From JBBRDU01 sp038203615 (GTDB lineage: Bacteria > Verrucomicrobiota > Verrucomicrobiia > Chthoniobacterales > UBA10450), in NCBI GenBank assembly GCA_038203615.1, contig JBBRDU010000108.1:1-9970 (forward strand): a DNA stretch of 9,970 nt, written 5' to 3'. Both the position numbers and the translations under genes were made by a program. Below, one piece after another: positions 1-7,380 of the stretch (position 1 is its first letter; each line of letters begins with the position of its first letter). The notes below the pieces were generated by a model, which saw only the letters and a program-made list of their open reading frames with translations, was not told the DNA's origin and did no database searches.

Positions 1-447
1 AACGGACTCGGGAAAAATGGAAGGCAATGTGATCTTTTCGTTAGGGGGAGGCGCTTTCTTGAGCTTGGCCCTGGCCGGGTCCAGGACGACCCGCGCCGAA
101 GCCACCTCGGCGGTGCGCAGAAAGTCCTCCGGCCCGCGCCGCCACAGTCCAATCAGGCTGTAGCTAAAGTGGGCAAAATCGATGTCGATTGATTCGATGG
201 GGCTGTCGCCCGTGGACACGACGTGCACATTCCGCAGCGTCAAATTGGTGAAGACATTCCCTTCCAAACGCAGGTCGGCCTTGAGATGGGCTTTGGCCGC
301 ATAATGCCGCGCCAGGTGCTCTCCGATGGTGAGAAGAACCGGACGATGGAAGAAAACGAGCAAAAGAAAGAACAAGCCGAGCGCAATCGCGGCACGACGA
401 CGCCATGTGTTGACGGCATCCCATTTTGCCTGATTCTCTTCTGCCAC
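1..447 (-). CDS. TamB/AsmA-like envelope protein, N-terminal part (runs off the window)
   Basis: The frame is open on the minus strand for 149 codons from a GTG at 447 to the window edge, and an in-frame TAG lies five codons upstream of the GTG, so the start is well bounded. The product has a short cytoplasmic head with an RRR cluster (residues 16-18) and one hydrophobic segment (about 19-33, AAIALGLFFLLLVFF). A region of alternating beta-type sequence follows (LEGNVFTNLTLRNVHVV near residues 66-82). This single N-terminal anchor plus repeated short beta-strand phrases is the pattern of TamB/AsmA/YhdP-like proteins, which bridge inner and outer membranes and act in outer-membrane protein assembly or lipid transport. 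Only the N-terminus is visible, so the C-terminal TamB domain cannot be checked. It diverges from the anti-sigma-like gene at 591. No clear Shine-Dalgarno site was seen. Other large AsmA-like proteins remain possible. Confidence 0.6.
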   Translation of the reverse strand, partial: MAEENQAKWDAVNTWRRRAAIALGLFFLLLVFFHRPVLLTIGEHLARHYAAKAHLKADLRLEGNVFTNLTLRNVHVVSTGDSPIESIDIDFAHFSYSLIGLWRRGPEDFLRTAEVASARVVLDPARAKLKKAPPPNEKITLPSIFPESV

Positions 448-483
448 GAGGCAGTTATTCTATTTCCCCGAGGAGAAAGAGCA

Positions 484-499
484 AATGACGGGCGTCATT
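484..499. promoter_or_regulatory. Inverted repeat in a divergent intergenic region (possible operator)
   Basis: The sequence AATGACG-GG-CGTCATT is a perfect 7-bp inverted repeat with a 2-base centre. It lies in the 143-bp space between the divergent starts at 447 (minus) and 591 (plus), where a dimeric regulator could act on both genes. No regulator is identified and no matching -35/-10 pair is convincing. The function is inferred only from symmetry and position. Confidence 0.3.
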
Positions 500-590
500 C
501 GGCCTGTGGAGGCGATGGGTTGAGGCACTCAGGATCAGTTAGGAATTGCGCGCCGCCCCCTCCGGCGTCACGCTGGTGGCCACGCCGTCC

Positions 591-1268
591 ATGAATCCTG
601 ACAAACTATTCGACTATCTCGAGGGGAAGCTGCCGGAATGGGAGCGGGTCCAGCTGGAAAAGCAGATCGCAGATGATCCCCGGCTGCAAAAAGAATTCGC
701 GGCCGCCCGGCGCATTCATTCCAATATGGCGGGCGACAGCCGCGAGATCCTTCTTCCGGGAGACGAAGCCACGAACGCACAGGGGCGGAAAATGGCGCTC
801 CGTATCGGCGTGGCCTTCCTCGTCCTGATGGGCGTGAATGTGGCGGCCGGGCTTTGGTTCATCGCGCACCACGAGGCGGCCAATCCCAATCGCCCGTTGC
901 TGGAGGCCCAGATGCGCGATCAGATTACGAAGTCTCTGCAACAAGCCACCCAGACCGCGCTCACCCCACCCCCGCTGGATTTAAGTGAACTCACTATGTC
1001 CGCCGCGCCCGGGCAGATGAATCGGGTGGCCGACCAGGTCGTGGCGATGGCGCAACGGCTCGGCGGTTCCGCCACGAAGGAACTCCCGGATGGGAATCGC
1101 ATCGGCGTGCTCGCGGATGTGCCCGCCCAGCGCGAGTCGGAATTTCGCGCAGCCCTGGCGGCTGCAAGCGGCGCGACTCCTTCGCCCGTTTCACCGAACG
1201 AGTCGCCAGCCGGAGGGATGGATAAAAAGCGCTTCATCGTTCACGTCATGGAAAACGCTGCGCCCTAG
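591..1268 (+). CDS. Anti-sigma-factor-like single-pass membrane protein
   Basis: The 225-residue product begins with a short helical region of the kind found in anti-sigma factors (about residues 5-36, DYLEGKLPEWERVQLEKQI then ADDPRLQKEF). It has one transmembrane segment (about 69-92) and an extracytoplasmic tail. The tail contains a Pro stretch and a region (about 142-194) whose pattern, a helix followed by GG, a charged turn and a VP-led helix, recalls DUF4349-type domains. The zinc-binding His/Cys motif of zf-HC2 anti-sigma factors is absent. No sigma factor gene is adjacent, so the role is uncertain. The ATG at 591 is preferred because the recognisable domain begins there. A TTG at 546 would add 15 unremarkable residues and has an AGGA at 531-534. 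The next gene starts 28 bases after the stop, suggesting co-transcription. Confidence 0.5.
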   Translation: MNPDKLFDYLEGKLPEWERVQLEKQIADDPRLQKEFAAARRIHSNMAGDSREILLPGDEATNAQGRKMALRIGVAFLVLMGVNVAAGLWFIAHHEAANPNRPLLEAQMRDQITKSLQQATQTALTPPPLDLSELTMSAAPGQMNRVADQVVAMAQRLGGSATKELPDGNRIGVLADVPAQRESEFRAALAAASGATPSPVSPNESPAGGMDKKRFIVHVMENAAP

Positions 1269-1296
1269 CGTGCGCTGAGCGCTCGCCCACGTCCGG

Positions 1297-2001
1297 ATGA
1301 TCGCCATCACCTTTGCTTTACCGGCGGAGAGCTCCGATTTCGTCCGTCGTCTCGCCCGAAAAAATGTGCGCCTTCAGGGCCAATGGAAAATCATCGCCGG
1401 GCGGCTGGGCCCACATGATGTGGAGATCGTTCACACCGGCGTGGGGGCAAAGGTTTGCGAAGCCCGCCTGAGCGATTACCTGAAAACCACCTCGCCGGCC
1501 TGGCTGATCAGTTCCGGATTCGCCGGCGCGGCGCGCAGCAATTACCGGGTGGGAGATCTTGTCCTCGCCGAAAATTATTCAGACATTGAGATACTGGACC
1601 GCGCGCGGCATTTGCTCCGACAACAGAACACACACGCGGCTAAAATCTTTACGGCGCCGGCCATGGTCGATTCACCGGCTGAAAGGGAAGAGATCTGGCA
1701 TCGCCACGAAGCAGTCGCGATTGATATGGAGACCGAGACGATTGCGCGGGTTTGCGCGGAGCGGCGCCTGCGCATGTTGTCGCTCCGCGTCCTGAGCGAC
1801 ACTCCCCGGCATCCCTTTCCCTTGCCCAGCGACATTCTTTTCGACCTGGAGCGCCAGCGGACCCTTACGGGGGCATTGCTCCGTCATTTGCTGGCGCACC
1901 CGGGCGCGATTCCGCGACTCCTCCGCTTCAGCCGGCAGATCGGACGGGCGCGCCGCGCGCTGACGGATGCGCTGATGCATCTGCTGCAAAGCGATTTTTA
2001 A
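1297..2001 (+). CDS. Nucleoside phosphorylase-superfamily protein (MTA/SAH nucleosidase-like)
   Basis: The 234-residue product has the landmarks of the PNP_UDP_1 fold: an early Glu at the position of the catalytic acid (E11 in FALPAE), a glycine loop HTGVGAKVCEA (46-56), SSGFAGA (72-78) and GDLVLAENYSD (86-96). It also has a substrate-site block, AIDMETETIA (141-150), and a terminal LSD (166-168), which match the MEA...ISD residues of MTA/SAH nucleosidase. Such enzymes hydrolyse methylthioadenosine, adenosylhomocysteine or futalosine, or cleave related adenosyl-lipid intermediates. The exact substrate cannot be read from the sequence. The C-terminal roughly 50 residues are basic and extend past the catalytic core. 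The enzyme is probably cytosolic. It follows the anti-sigma-like gene by 28 bases, and its end converges with the CDF gene 26 bases away with no obvious hairpin terminator between them. Confidence 0.75.
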   Translation: MIAITFALPAESSDFVRRLARKNVRLQGQWKIIAGRLGPHDVEIVHTGVGAKVCEARLSDYLKTTSPAWLISSGFAGAARSNYRVGDLVLAENYSDIEILDRARHLLRQQNTHAAKIFTAPAMVDSPAEREEIWHRHEAVAIDMETETIARVCAERRLRMLSLRVLSDTPRHPFPLPSDILFDLERQRTLTGALLRHLLAHPGAIPRLLRFSRQIGRARRALTDALMHLLQSDF

Positions 2002-2027
2002 CCAAGAACGAGGCGGGGGTTCCAGCG

Positions 2028-2936
2028 CTACTCTCGCGTCGGCTCGATATGAACCAGCACATCGGCGATGCGCGCATCGTTCTGTTGGATCGCTCGTTTG
2101 ACCGCGTGCGCGATGTGATGGCCTTCCCGCACGGAGATCCCGCCATCGACACCAACATGCAAATCGACGTAAAAAATCAGCCCCATCTTGCGGATGTAGC
2201 ATTTCTCCACTTCCCGCACACCGGCGACCGAACGGGCGGCCTCTTGCACGAGGCCGACGATGGGCCCACTGGGAGCGGTATCCATGATCTCCTGGAAGGC
2301 CGGCTTGAGCAGACGATATCCATTCACCCCGATTAATCCGCAGGCGAAGAGAGCTGCCCAATCATCCGCGCTCTGCCATTTTTCTCCGCCGATGAGCGCC
2401 ACGGAAATTCCGACCAGGGCGGCGACCGAGGTGAGTGCGTCCGTGCGATGATGCCACGCGTCCGTCTGAACCGCGGTGCTTTCCACGTGGCGCCCCACAC
2501 GAATGACATAACGGTACATGAATTCTTTCACGACAATGACAACGACGAGCACGATCAGGGTGAAAGGGGCCGGGGCATGGTGCGGCAGAAAAATTTCGCG
2601 TACACTTTGAATGGCCAGGCCCAGGGCCGCCGCCAGGACCCCAATGGAAACGACCATGGCCGCAATCGGCTCGGCCTTGCCGTGACCGTATGGATGCGTG
2701 GCATCGGGTGGACGGGCCGCAACTTTGAGCCCGCCCCAGATGACGACAGAACTGGCGATGTCGAGAGCCGACTCGATGCCATCGGCGATCAAGACATAGG
2801 AATTGCCCAGAAGTCCGGCGAGAATTTTTGCCGTAGCCACCACGAAATTGATGGCGAGCCCGAGCAATGCAACACGCGCGCCTGATTGCAGATTGCTGGC
2901 GATGACGTTCGATGTAGGGTTCAGCGCCGAGGGCAT
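2028..2936 (-). CDS. Cation diffusion facilitator (CDF) family metal transporter
   Basis: The 302-residue protein is a CDF exporter, an inner-membrane antiporter that moves Zn2+, Fe2+, Mn2+ or similar ions out of the cytosol. It has about six hydrophobic segments across residues 20-215. The transport-site residues fit the family: ADGIESALD (51-59, putative ligands E55 and D59) and HHRTD (162-166, ligands H162 and D166). The conserved loop HPYGHGKAE (81-89) is present. A C-terminal cytoplasmic dimerisation domain (about 225-300, with VREVEKCYIRKMG and DLHVGVDGGISVREGH) completes the usual length. Having E55 in place of Asp or His in the first site makes metal specificity hard to predict. The gene converges with the nucleosidase. 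Its ATG lies two bases from the start of the divergent reductase gene, so its promoter must sit inside that gene. Confidence 0.9.
   Translation of the reverse strand: MPSALNPTSNVIASNLQSGARVALLGLAINFVVATAKILAGLLGNSYVLIADGIESALDIASSVVIWGGLKVAARPPDATHPYGHGKAEPIAAMVVSIGVLAAALGLAIQSVREIFLPHHAPAPFTLIVLVVVIVVKEFMYRYVIRVGRHVESTAVQTDAWHHRTDALTSVAALVGISVALIGGEKWQSADDWAALFACGLIGVNGYRLLKPAFQEIMDTAPSGPIVGLVQEAARSVAGVREVEKCYIRKMGLIFYVDLHVGVDGGISVREGHHIAHAVKRAIQQNDARIADVLVHIEPTRE
2929..2933 (+). promoter_or_regulatory. Shine-Dalgarno site of the enoyl reductase gene
   Basis: GAGGG lies five bases before the TTG at 2939 and supports that start. It falls inside the first codons of the divergent CDF gene on the other strand. 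It is one of very few clear ribosome-binding sites in this window. Confidence 0.55.
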
Positions 2937-2938
2937 CT

Positions 2939-3934
2939 TTGAAAAAAACCATTAACGCAGTTGTCTGCGAAAGACACGGAATTCCGGTGGAAGTTTTAAG
3001 GGTTAAGGAGCAGCCTTGGCCGCAAGCAGGCGCGGACGAAGCGGTTGTGCAAATGCGCGCGGCGCCCATTAATCCGGCAGATTTGAACATGATCGAGGGA
3101 AAGTACCCGATTCGTCCGCCGCTCCCGGCCACGCCGGGAATGGAGGGCACCGGGACGATCGTGGAGGTCGGATCGAAGGTTCAGGCGGTGAAGATTGGCG
3201 ACGCGGTGATATTGCCTCACAACCTGGGGACCTGGCGCGAGGCTCTGGCCGCGCGGGCCGATACGCTGGTGGTCGTGCCGCCGGAGATCGACCCGGTGCA
3301 GGCGGCCATGTTGAAAATTAATCCGCTGACGGCCTGGCGCCTTTTAAATGGCTACGTCGCGCTTCGGCCGGGCGATTGGGTGATTCAGAACGCAGCCAAC
3401 TCCGCGGCGGGCCGCGCTGTCATTCAGATTGCGCGGGAGCTCGGGTTCCAGACAGTAAATGTCGTTCGCCGAGCCGAGTTGATTCCAGAACTGGAAGCGG
3501 AAGGCGGGAATGTGGTCCTGGTGGACGGCGAAAATTTGCGCGACGAAGTCAAAGCGGCCACAGACGGCGCCCCGATCTCCCTGGGCTTGAATGCAGTCGG
3601 TGGCGACAGTGCGCTGCGTCTCGCCCATACCCTCGCGCCGGACGCGACCATGGTCACTTACGGGGCGATGAGCCTGCAGCCATTGCGAATCCCGAATGGC
3701 CTGCTCATCTTTAAGAATCTGAACTTCCGCGGTCTCTGGATCAATAAATGGTACGATCACGCCACGGCAGCGGAGCGGATGGAAGCATTCACACGGCTGT
3801 TCGACCTGGCCCGCCGCGGCTTGCTCAGAACAAAAGTCGAAAAATCGTACTCCATCGCGGAAGTCAGGGCTGCCGTGACTCACGCGAGTGCTGGAATGCG
3901 GGGCGGAAAAATTGTATTCGAATTTGAGCGGTAA
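2939..3934 (+). CDS. MECR-like 2-enoyl thioester reductase (zinc-free MDR family)
   Basis: The 331-residue product is a medium-chain dehydrogenase/reductase of the mitochondrial trans-2-enoyl-CoA/ACP reductase type, which reduces 2-enoyl thioesters with NADPH in the last step of fatty acid elongation. The family signature PINPADLNMIEGKYPI spans residues 43-58. The Tyr in GKYP (Y56) matches the catalytic Tyr of Etr1/MECR. PGMEGTG (66-72) and MLKINPLTAWRLL (124-136) follow. The cofactor site QNAANSAAGRAVIQIAR is at about 150-166, and VVRR (175-178) is the usual 2'-phosphate-binding element for NADPH. No structural zinc Cys cluster is present. The start is TTG: an in-frame TAG lies at 2915-2917 and the first ATG is too far inside. 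The flavoenzyme gene follows after 24 bases, so the two may share a transcript, although no shared pathway is obvious. Quinone reductase annotation is an alternative but fits less well. Confidence 0.85.
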   Translation: MKKTINAVVCERHGIPVEVLRVKEQPWPQAGADEAVVQMRAAPINPADLNMIEGKYPIRPPLPATPGMEGTGTIVEVGSKVQAVKIGDAVILPHNLGTWREALAARADTLVVVPPEIDPVQAAMLKINPLTAWRLLNGYVALRPGDWVIQNAANSAAGRAVIQIARELGFQTVNVVRRAELIPELEAEGGNVVLVDGENLRDEVKAATDGAPISLGLNAVGGDSALRLAHTLAPDATMVTYGAMSLQPLRIPNGLLIFKNLNFRGLWINKWYDHATAAERMEAFTRLFDLARRGLLRTKVEKSYSIAEVRAAVTHASAGMRGGKIVFEFER

Positions 3935-3958
3935 GCGCTCGGCGCACCACCTGCTGGC

Positions 3959-5143
3959 ATGAGCAGCATTCTCGTTCTCGGCGCCGGCATCAACGGAATC
4001 GTGGCCGCGCTGGCTTTGAAAAAGCGCGGGCACCGCGTCACCCTGATGGATCCGGGCCCCCTGCCCCATCCGCTGGCCGCCTCCAACGACATCAGCAAAG
4101 CCATTCGCTCCTGTTACGGGGCGGATGAAGATTACACGGCGCTAGGGGAAGAGGCGGTCGCAGGATGGCACCGATGGAACGACCAGTTCGGCACGAACCT
4201 CTACCACGAAGTGGGTGTGTTGTTTCTGCGCCAGGGAGAAATGCAGCCGGGCGACTACGAATACGAAACGTATCAGTTGTTGAAAAAACGTGGCCACAAG
4301 GTCGAGCGGATCACGTCCGAGCGTTTGCGCGAGAGATTTCCCGCCTGGAACCCGGCCCGGTTTCACGATGGCGTTTATGATCCAGCCGGCGGCTACGCCG
4401 AGAGCGGCCGGACCATGATGGAGTTGCTGAAGTGGGCCCGAGCACGGGGGGTCGAGCTGCAGGAGGGCGCGCAGTTCGAGCAATTGGATCTGAACGGCCG
4501 TGGCGTGAAAGGCGTGGCGCTGCGCGACGGGACCAGGCTTCGGGCTGACACGGTGATCGCAGCCATGGGGGCATGGACGCCGCATGTCCTGCCTTTTACG
4601 AGTTCCTTTTTTCGCTCAACCGGTCATCCGATTTTTCATCTTCGGCCTAACGACCCTACCCCTTTCAGGCCCGAGCATTTCCCCGTCTTCGGCGCCGACA
4701 TCACCACCACTGGCTACTACGGGTTCCCCGTCAATAGAGCAGGGGTGGTCAAGGTGGGCAGGCACGGTCCGGGCCGCGAGATGGCCCCTGATTCCGACGA
4801 GCGCTTCGTGACAAAGGAGGAAGAAGAGAGTCTGCGCGTTTTCCTGGCCGGAGCCTTCCCGTCCCTGGCGGAGGCACCCATTGTTCACACCCGGATTTGT
4901 CTTTACTGCGATACCCACGATGGCGATTTCTGGATTGCGGCGGACCCTGAGCGTCCCGGTCTTTTGATCGCGGCCGGCGACAGCGGCCACGGATTCAAGT
5001 TCGCGCCCGTTCTCGGCGACGTCATCGCGGACGCGGCCGAAGGGAAGGAGAATAAGCTCCTGCAAAAATTCCGCTGGCGACCGGAAGTACGCCCCGGCTT
5101 GAAGAAGGAAGCGGCTCGCTTCACTCCGGGCGCCTCGGTCTGA
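3959..5143 (+). CDS. FAD-dependent amine oxidase, sarcosine/fructosyl-amine oxidase-like
   Basis: The 394-residue product is a DAO-superfamily flavoenzyme. It opens with the FAD-binding LVLGAGINGIVAALALKKRG (5-24) and has ASNDISKAIRSCYG (41-54), a form of the loop seen in monomeric sarcosine oxidases, pipecolate oxidases and fungal fructosyl-amine oxidases. Near the end it carries RICLYCDTHDGDF, in which C314 lines up with the Cys that covalently holds FAD in monomeric sarcosine oxidase. SGHGFKFAP follows, with the Lys that sits near the flavin in that family. Such enzymes oxidise secondary amines with O2, giving an aldehyde or keto product, a primary amine and H2O2. Whether the substrate is an N-methyl amino acid, pipecolate or an Amadori compound cannot be told. 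There is no signal peptide, so it is probably cytosolic. It follows the enoyl reductase by 24 bases and converges with jag 21 bases beyond its stop. Confidence 0.8.
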   Translation: MSSILVLGAGINGIVAALALKKRGHRVTLMDPGPLPHPLAASNDISKAIRSCYGADEDYTALGEEAVAGWHRWNDQFGTNLYHEVGVLFLRQGEMQPGDYEYETYQLLKKRGHKVERITSERLRERFPAWNPARFHDGVYDPAGGYAESGRTMMELLKWARARGVELQEGAQFEQLDLNGRGVKGVALRDGTRLRADTVIAAMGAWTPHVLPFTSSFFRSTGHPIFHLRPNDPTPFRPEHFPVFGADITTTGYYGFPVNRAGVVKVGRHGPGREMAPDSDERFVTKEEEESLRVFLAGAFPSLAEAPIVHTRICLYCDTHDGDFWIAADPERPGLLIAAGDSGHGFKFAPVLGDVIADAAEGKENKLLQKFRWRPEVRPGLKKEAARFTPGASV

Positions 5144-5164
5144 AAGACCCGCCCTCCTCCGCTC

Positions 5165-5635
5165 CTACGGCGGCGTGGCGTTTTCTTTTTTGGGCTGCCG
5201 TTTCAACAGAGTGACCTGCTTGATCCGGGCCGAGTCCGACGGGCTCCAGGTCGCCACGTCGGGGTCGTCTTTGAAGGCGTTGTGCACGATGCGTCTTTCG
5301 TAGGAATTCATCGGCTCCAGCTGGAGCGAGCGACCGGTGATGCGGACGCGCTCCGCCAGTTCCCTGACCCGCTGCACAATTTTGTCTTCGCGCATGGAAC
5401 GATAATGTTCGCAATCCACCATTACTTTCGGCGCGTCTTTGTCTTTTGACTGGATCAGCCGGTTGAGGAGGAACTGGATCGCTTCCAGCGTCTCGCCGTC
5501 GTGCCCGATCAATCGCGCACTTTCCTCTGTATAGATTTGCAGGACGAGGCCGCCGGCGTCGTTCTGCATTTCCTCGATCTGCACCACGAACCCGAGAAAA
5601 CCGAGCATGGTATCGAGTAACTCTTTTGGCGTCAT
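5165..5635 (-). CDS. jag: KH/R3H RNA-binding protein Jag (KhpB)
   Basis: The 156-residue product has a KH domain with the nucleic-acid-binding GxxG loop (IGHDGETLEAIQFL, GHDG at 44-47). An R3H domain follows (about 82-146), with the RxxxH signature in SYERRIVH (R114, H118). This pairing defines Jag/KhpB/EloR, an RNA-binding regulator tied to cell elongation in Gram-positives and almost always encoded next to yidC. The N-terminal Jag_N domain and linker found in longer homologues are absent: the protein begins directly with the helix leading into the KH domain. The C-terminal tail (QPKKENATPP) is short. The ATG follows the yidC stop by only three bases, implying translational coupling, and this is the last gene of the rnpA operon. 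It converges with the flavoenzyme gene, with no clear terminator between them. Confidence 0.92.
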   Translation of the reverse strand: MTPKELLDTMLGFLGFVVQIEEMQNDAGGLVLQIYTEESARLIGHDGETLEAIQFLLNRLIQSKDKDAPKVMVDCEHYRSMREDKIVQRVRELAERVRITGRSLQLEPMNSYERRIVHNAFKDDPDVATWSPSDSARIKQVTLLKRQPKKENATPP

Positions 5636-5638
5636 GGG

Positions 5639-7363
5639 CTAGTTCTTACGCTGCCCTTTTCCAGGGGGCGCGACTTTCGTAAGGGCTGGCATGGGTTGGT
5701 TTCTGGTCTGGTAAAACTGAAGGATGCTAAACAGGTTTTGGGCAGTGTAATACAACGCCAAAGCTGCCGCAAAATTGTAGCAAATAAACATGAAGATGAG
5801 CGGAGTAAACATCATCACCCGGCGCTGAGTCGGATCCCCCGTCTTTGGGGTCATCTGCATCAACCAGACCTGGGTGGCTGCCATGCAAAGGGGCAGGATG
5901 TTGATGGGCCAGTCCAGGTTCGGAATGTGGGCCACTGTGTCCGGTTGCGAAAGATCATGCACCCAGAGGAATTTCTCGTTCCGCAATTCCACCGCCTGTC
6001 CCAGCATCTGATAGAGGCCAAAGAAAATCGGGATCTGAATAAGCATGGGCAGGCAGCCTCCGACCGGGTTGATGCCGTACTGCTTGTACATTTTCATCAC
6101 TTCCTGGTTCATCCGCGTCGGATCGTCCTTGTACTTCTCGCGCAACTCCTGCATCTTGGGCGCGAGCGCAGCCGTTTGCTTCATGGACCGATTGGCCTTG
6201 CCCTGGATAGGCCAAAGCACGAGCCGGATCACGGTCGTCAGGGCCAGAATGGCGATGGCATAATCCTTAAAGACGCTGTGCAGCCAGTTCATGAAGTTGA
6301 GCAGAAACTGGCTGACCAGTTTAAAGATGCCGAAGTTCATGATCTCGGCTTCGTTATGCTCCAGGCGGGCCAGCTTGTGATAAAGCTTGGGCCCGGCGTA
6401 AATTTCAAACCGGCCGCTGTAACTTTGGCCCGGAGGAATGTCCACCGCCGGCATGTGCATGGCGCCTTCGATCCCCCACGTCTTGAGCTCGGGCGAAATC
6501 TCGTAGCGGCGGCCCCAGACGCTGTCGGCCTTGGCGTCGAGCGGAGCGATGATGGTGGCGAAAAACTGACTGCTCACCGCAGCCCACTCCGCCCCTTTGA
6601 TGTTCTCCTGGTAAAAGGGCTGGGCCACGCGCTGGCCGAAGCCCAGAAATCCGTTGCCCCCGGCAAACCAGGTGACGTCCACGCCCTTGGCCTTTCCGTC
6701 TACGGACCAGACGAGACGAGTGTAGGAGGGATAATCTTTCGGATGAATGGGCGCGGCTGCGCCGAGCCCGAGATAATACCCGGAGTTTGCGTAGGGCTGG
6801 TTTCCCCCGTTCTGAAGAGTGATGTCGAGTTCGCCAATATAATTATCATTCTTCTCCCGGGCCGGCGCCAAGAAGTATTTCTTCCGAATCGTGACCTGCT
6901 CGGGTGAAACGTACTCGTATTGCACGGAGTCTCCCTGGCGGGTCGCTGTATATTCGGGCAGCGCCGGAGCGGCGGGATTGTCCAAAATCGCTCCAATCGG
7001 GGGGTGCTCGCCCGCGTTGATCGTAACGCGGCCGTGCTCGTCTTTGTGATTCAAGAGAACCGCCTCGGCGATGCCCCCGCCGCGATTGGTCAGGTGAAGT
7101 TCGATGTCGGAATTACGCAACGTCTCGCGCGCCTCGGGGAAGGCGGGAGGAGAAACGCTCGGCGGCGGTGGAGCGGTGCCCGTCGGAACCGGCAACGCGG
7201 CGCTGCTAGCGGCCGCGGTGGGAGAGGGCGAAGAGGAGAGAGTGGCCGGCGCGCCTCCCATGACCGAAACGGGCCGGGGCAAAGTTTGCCGGGCCATATA
7301 GGAATACCAGACCACGAGTCCAGCGGCTGAAACGACAATGGCAATCCATGCAGTTCGGTCCAT
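5639..7363 (-). CDS. yidC: Membrane protein insertase YidC
   Basis: The 574-residue product is a full Gram-negative-type YidC, which inserts and folds inner-membrane proteins alone or with SecYEG. The N-terminal transmembrane helix (about 5-22) is followed by a Pro/Ser/Ala-rich linker (30-78) and a large periplasmic beta domain (about 80-335). The conserved Oxa1/YidC core runs from about residue 348 to 553. In the core, R380 in TTVIRLVLWP is the conserved groove Arg, and the cytoplasmic coiled hairpin is KMQELREKYKDDPTRMNQEV (403-422). GINPVGGCLPMLIQIPIFFGLY (430-451) is the family signature. The basic C-terminus (PPGKGQRKN) could contact ribosomes. The gene begins 17 bases after the yidD stop and ends three bases before jag. 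The order rnpA-yidD-yidC-jag is conserved across bacteria and supports the call. Confidence 0.97.
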   Translation of the reverse strand: MDRTAWIAIVVSAAGLVVWYSYMARQTLPRPVSVMGGAPATLSSSPSPTAAASSAALPVPTGTAPPPPSVSPPAFPEARETLRNSDIELHLTNRGGGIAEAVLLNHKDEHGRVTINAGEHPPIGAILDNPAAPALPEYTATRQGDSVQYEYVSPEQVTIRKKYFLAPAREKNDNYIGELDITLQNGGNQPYANSGYYLGLGAAAPIHPKDYPSYTRLVWSVDGKAKGVDVTWFAGGNGFLGFGQRVAQPFYQENIKGAEWAAVSSQFFATIIAPLDAKADSVWGRRYEISPELKTWGIEGAMHMPAVDIPPGQSYSGRFEIYAGPKLYHKLARLEHNEAEIMNFGIFKLVSQFLLNFMNWLHSVFKDYAIAILALTTVIRLVLWPIQGKANRSMKQTAALAPKMQELREKYKDDPTRMNQEVMKMYKQYGINPVGGCLPMLIQIPIFFGLYQMLGQAVELRNEKFLWVHDLSQPDTVAHIPNLDWPINILPLCMAATQVWLMQMTPKTGDPTQRRVMMFTPLIFMFICYNFAAALALYYTAQNLFSILQFYQTRNQPMPALTKVAPPGKGQRKN

Positions 7364-7380
7364 ACTCGTCGCCGCGAGGG

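Noticed and set aside
1672..2361. 229-codon minus-strand frame
   Set aside because: It spans the end of the nucleosidase gene and the start of the CDF C-terminal region in the wrong frame. Both real genes match families across that stretch.
5144..5175. Possible bidirectional terminator between the flavoenzyme and jag genes
   Set aside because: Only a 4-bp CCGC/GCGG pairing is visible, it overlaps the jag stop and no T-run accompanies it.
5696..6907. 403-codon open frame on the plus strand
   Set aside because: It is entirely antisense to yidC, whose protein matches its family from end to end. The open frame reflects codon bias, and its product shows no domain.
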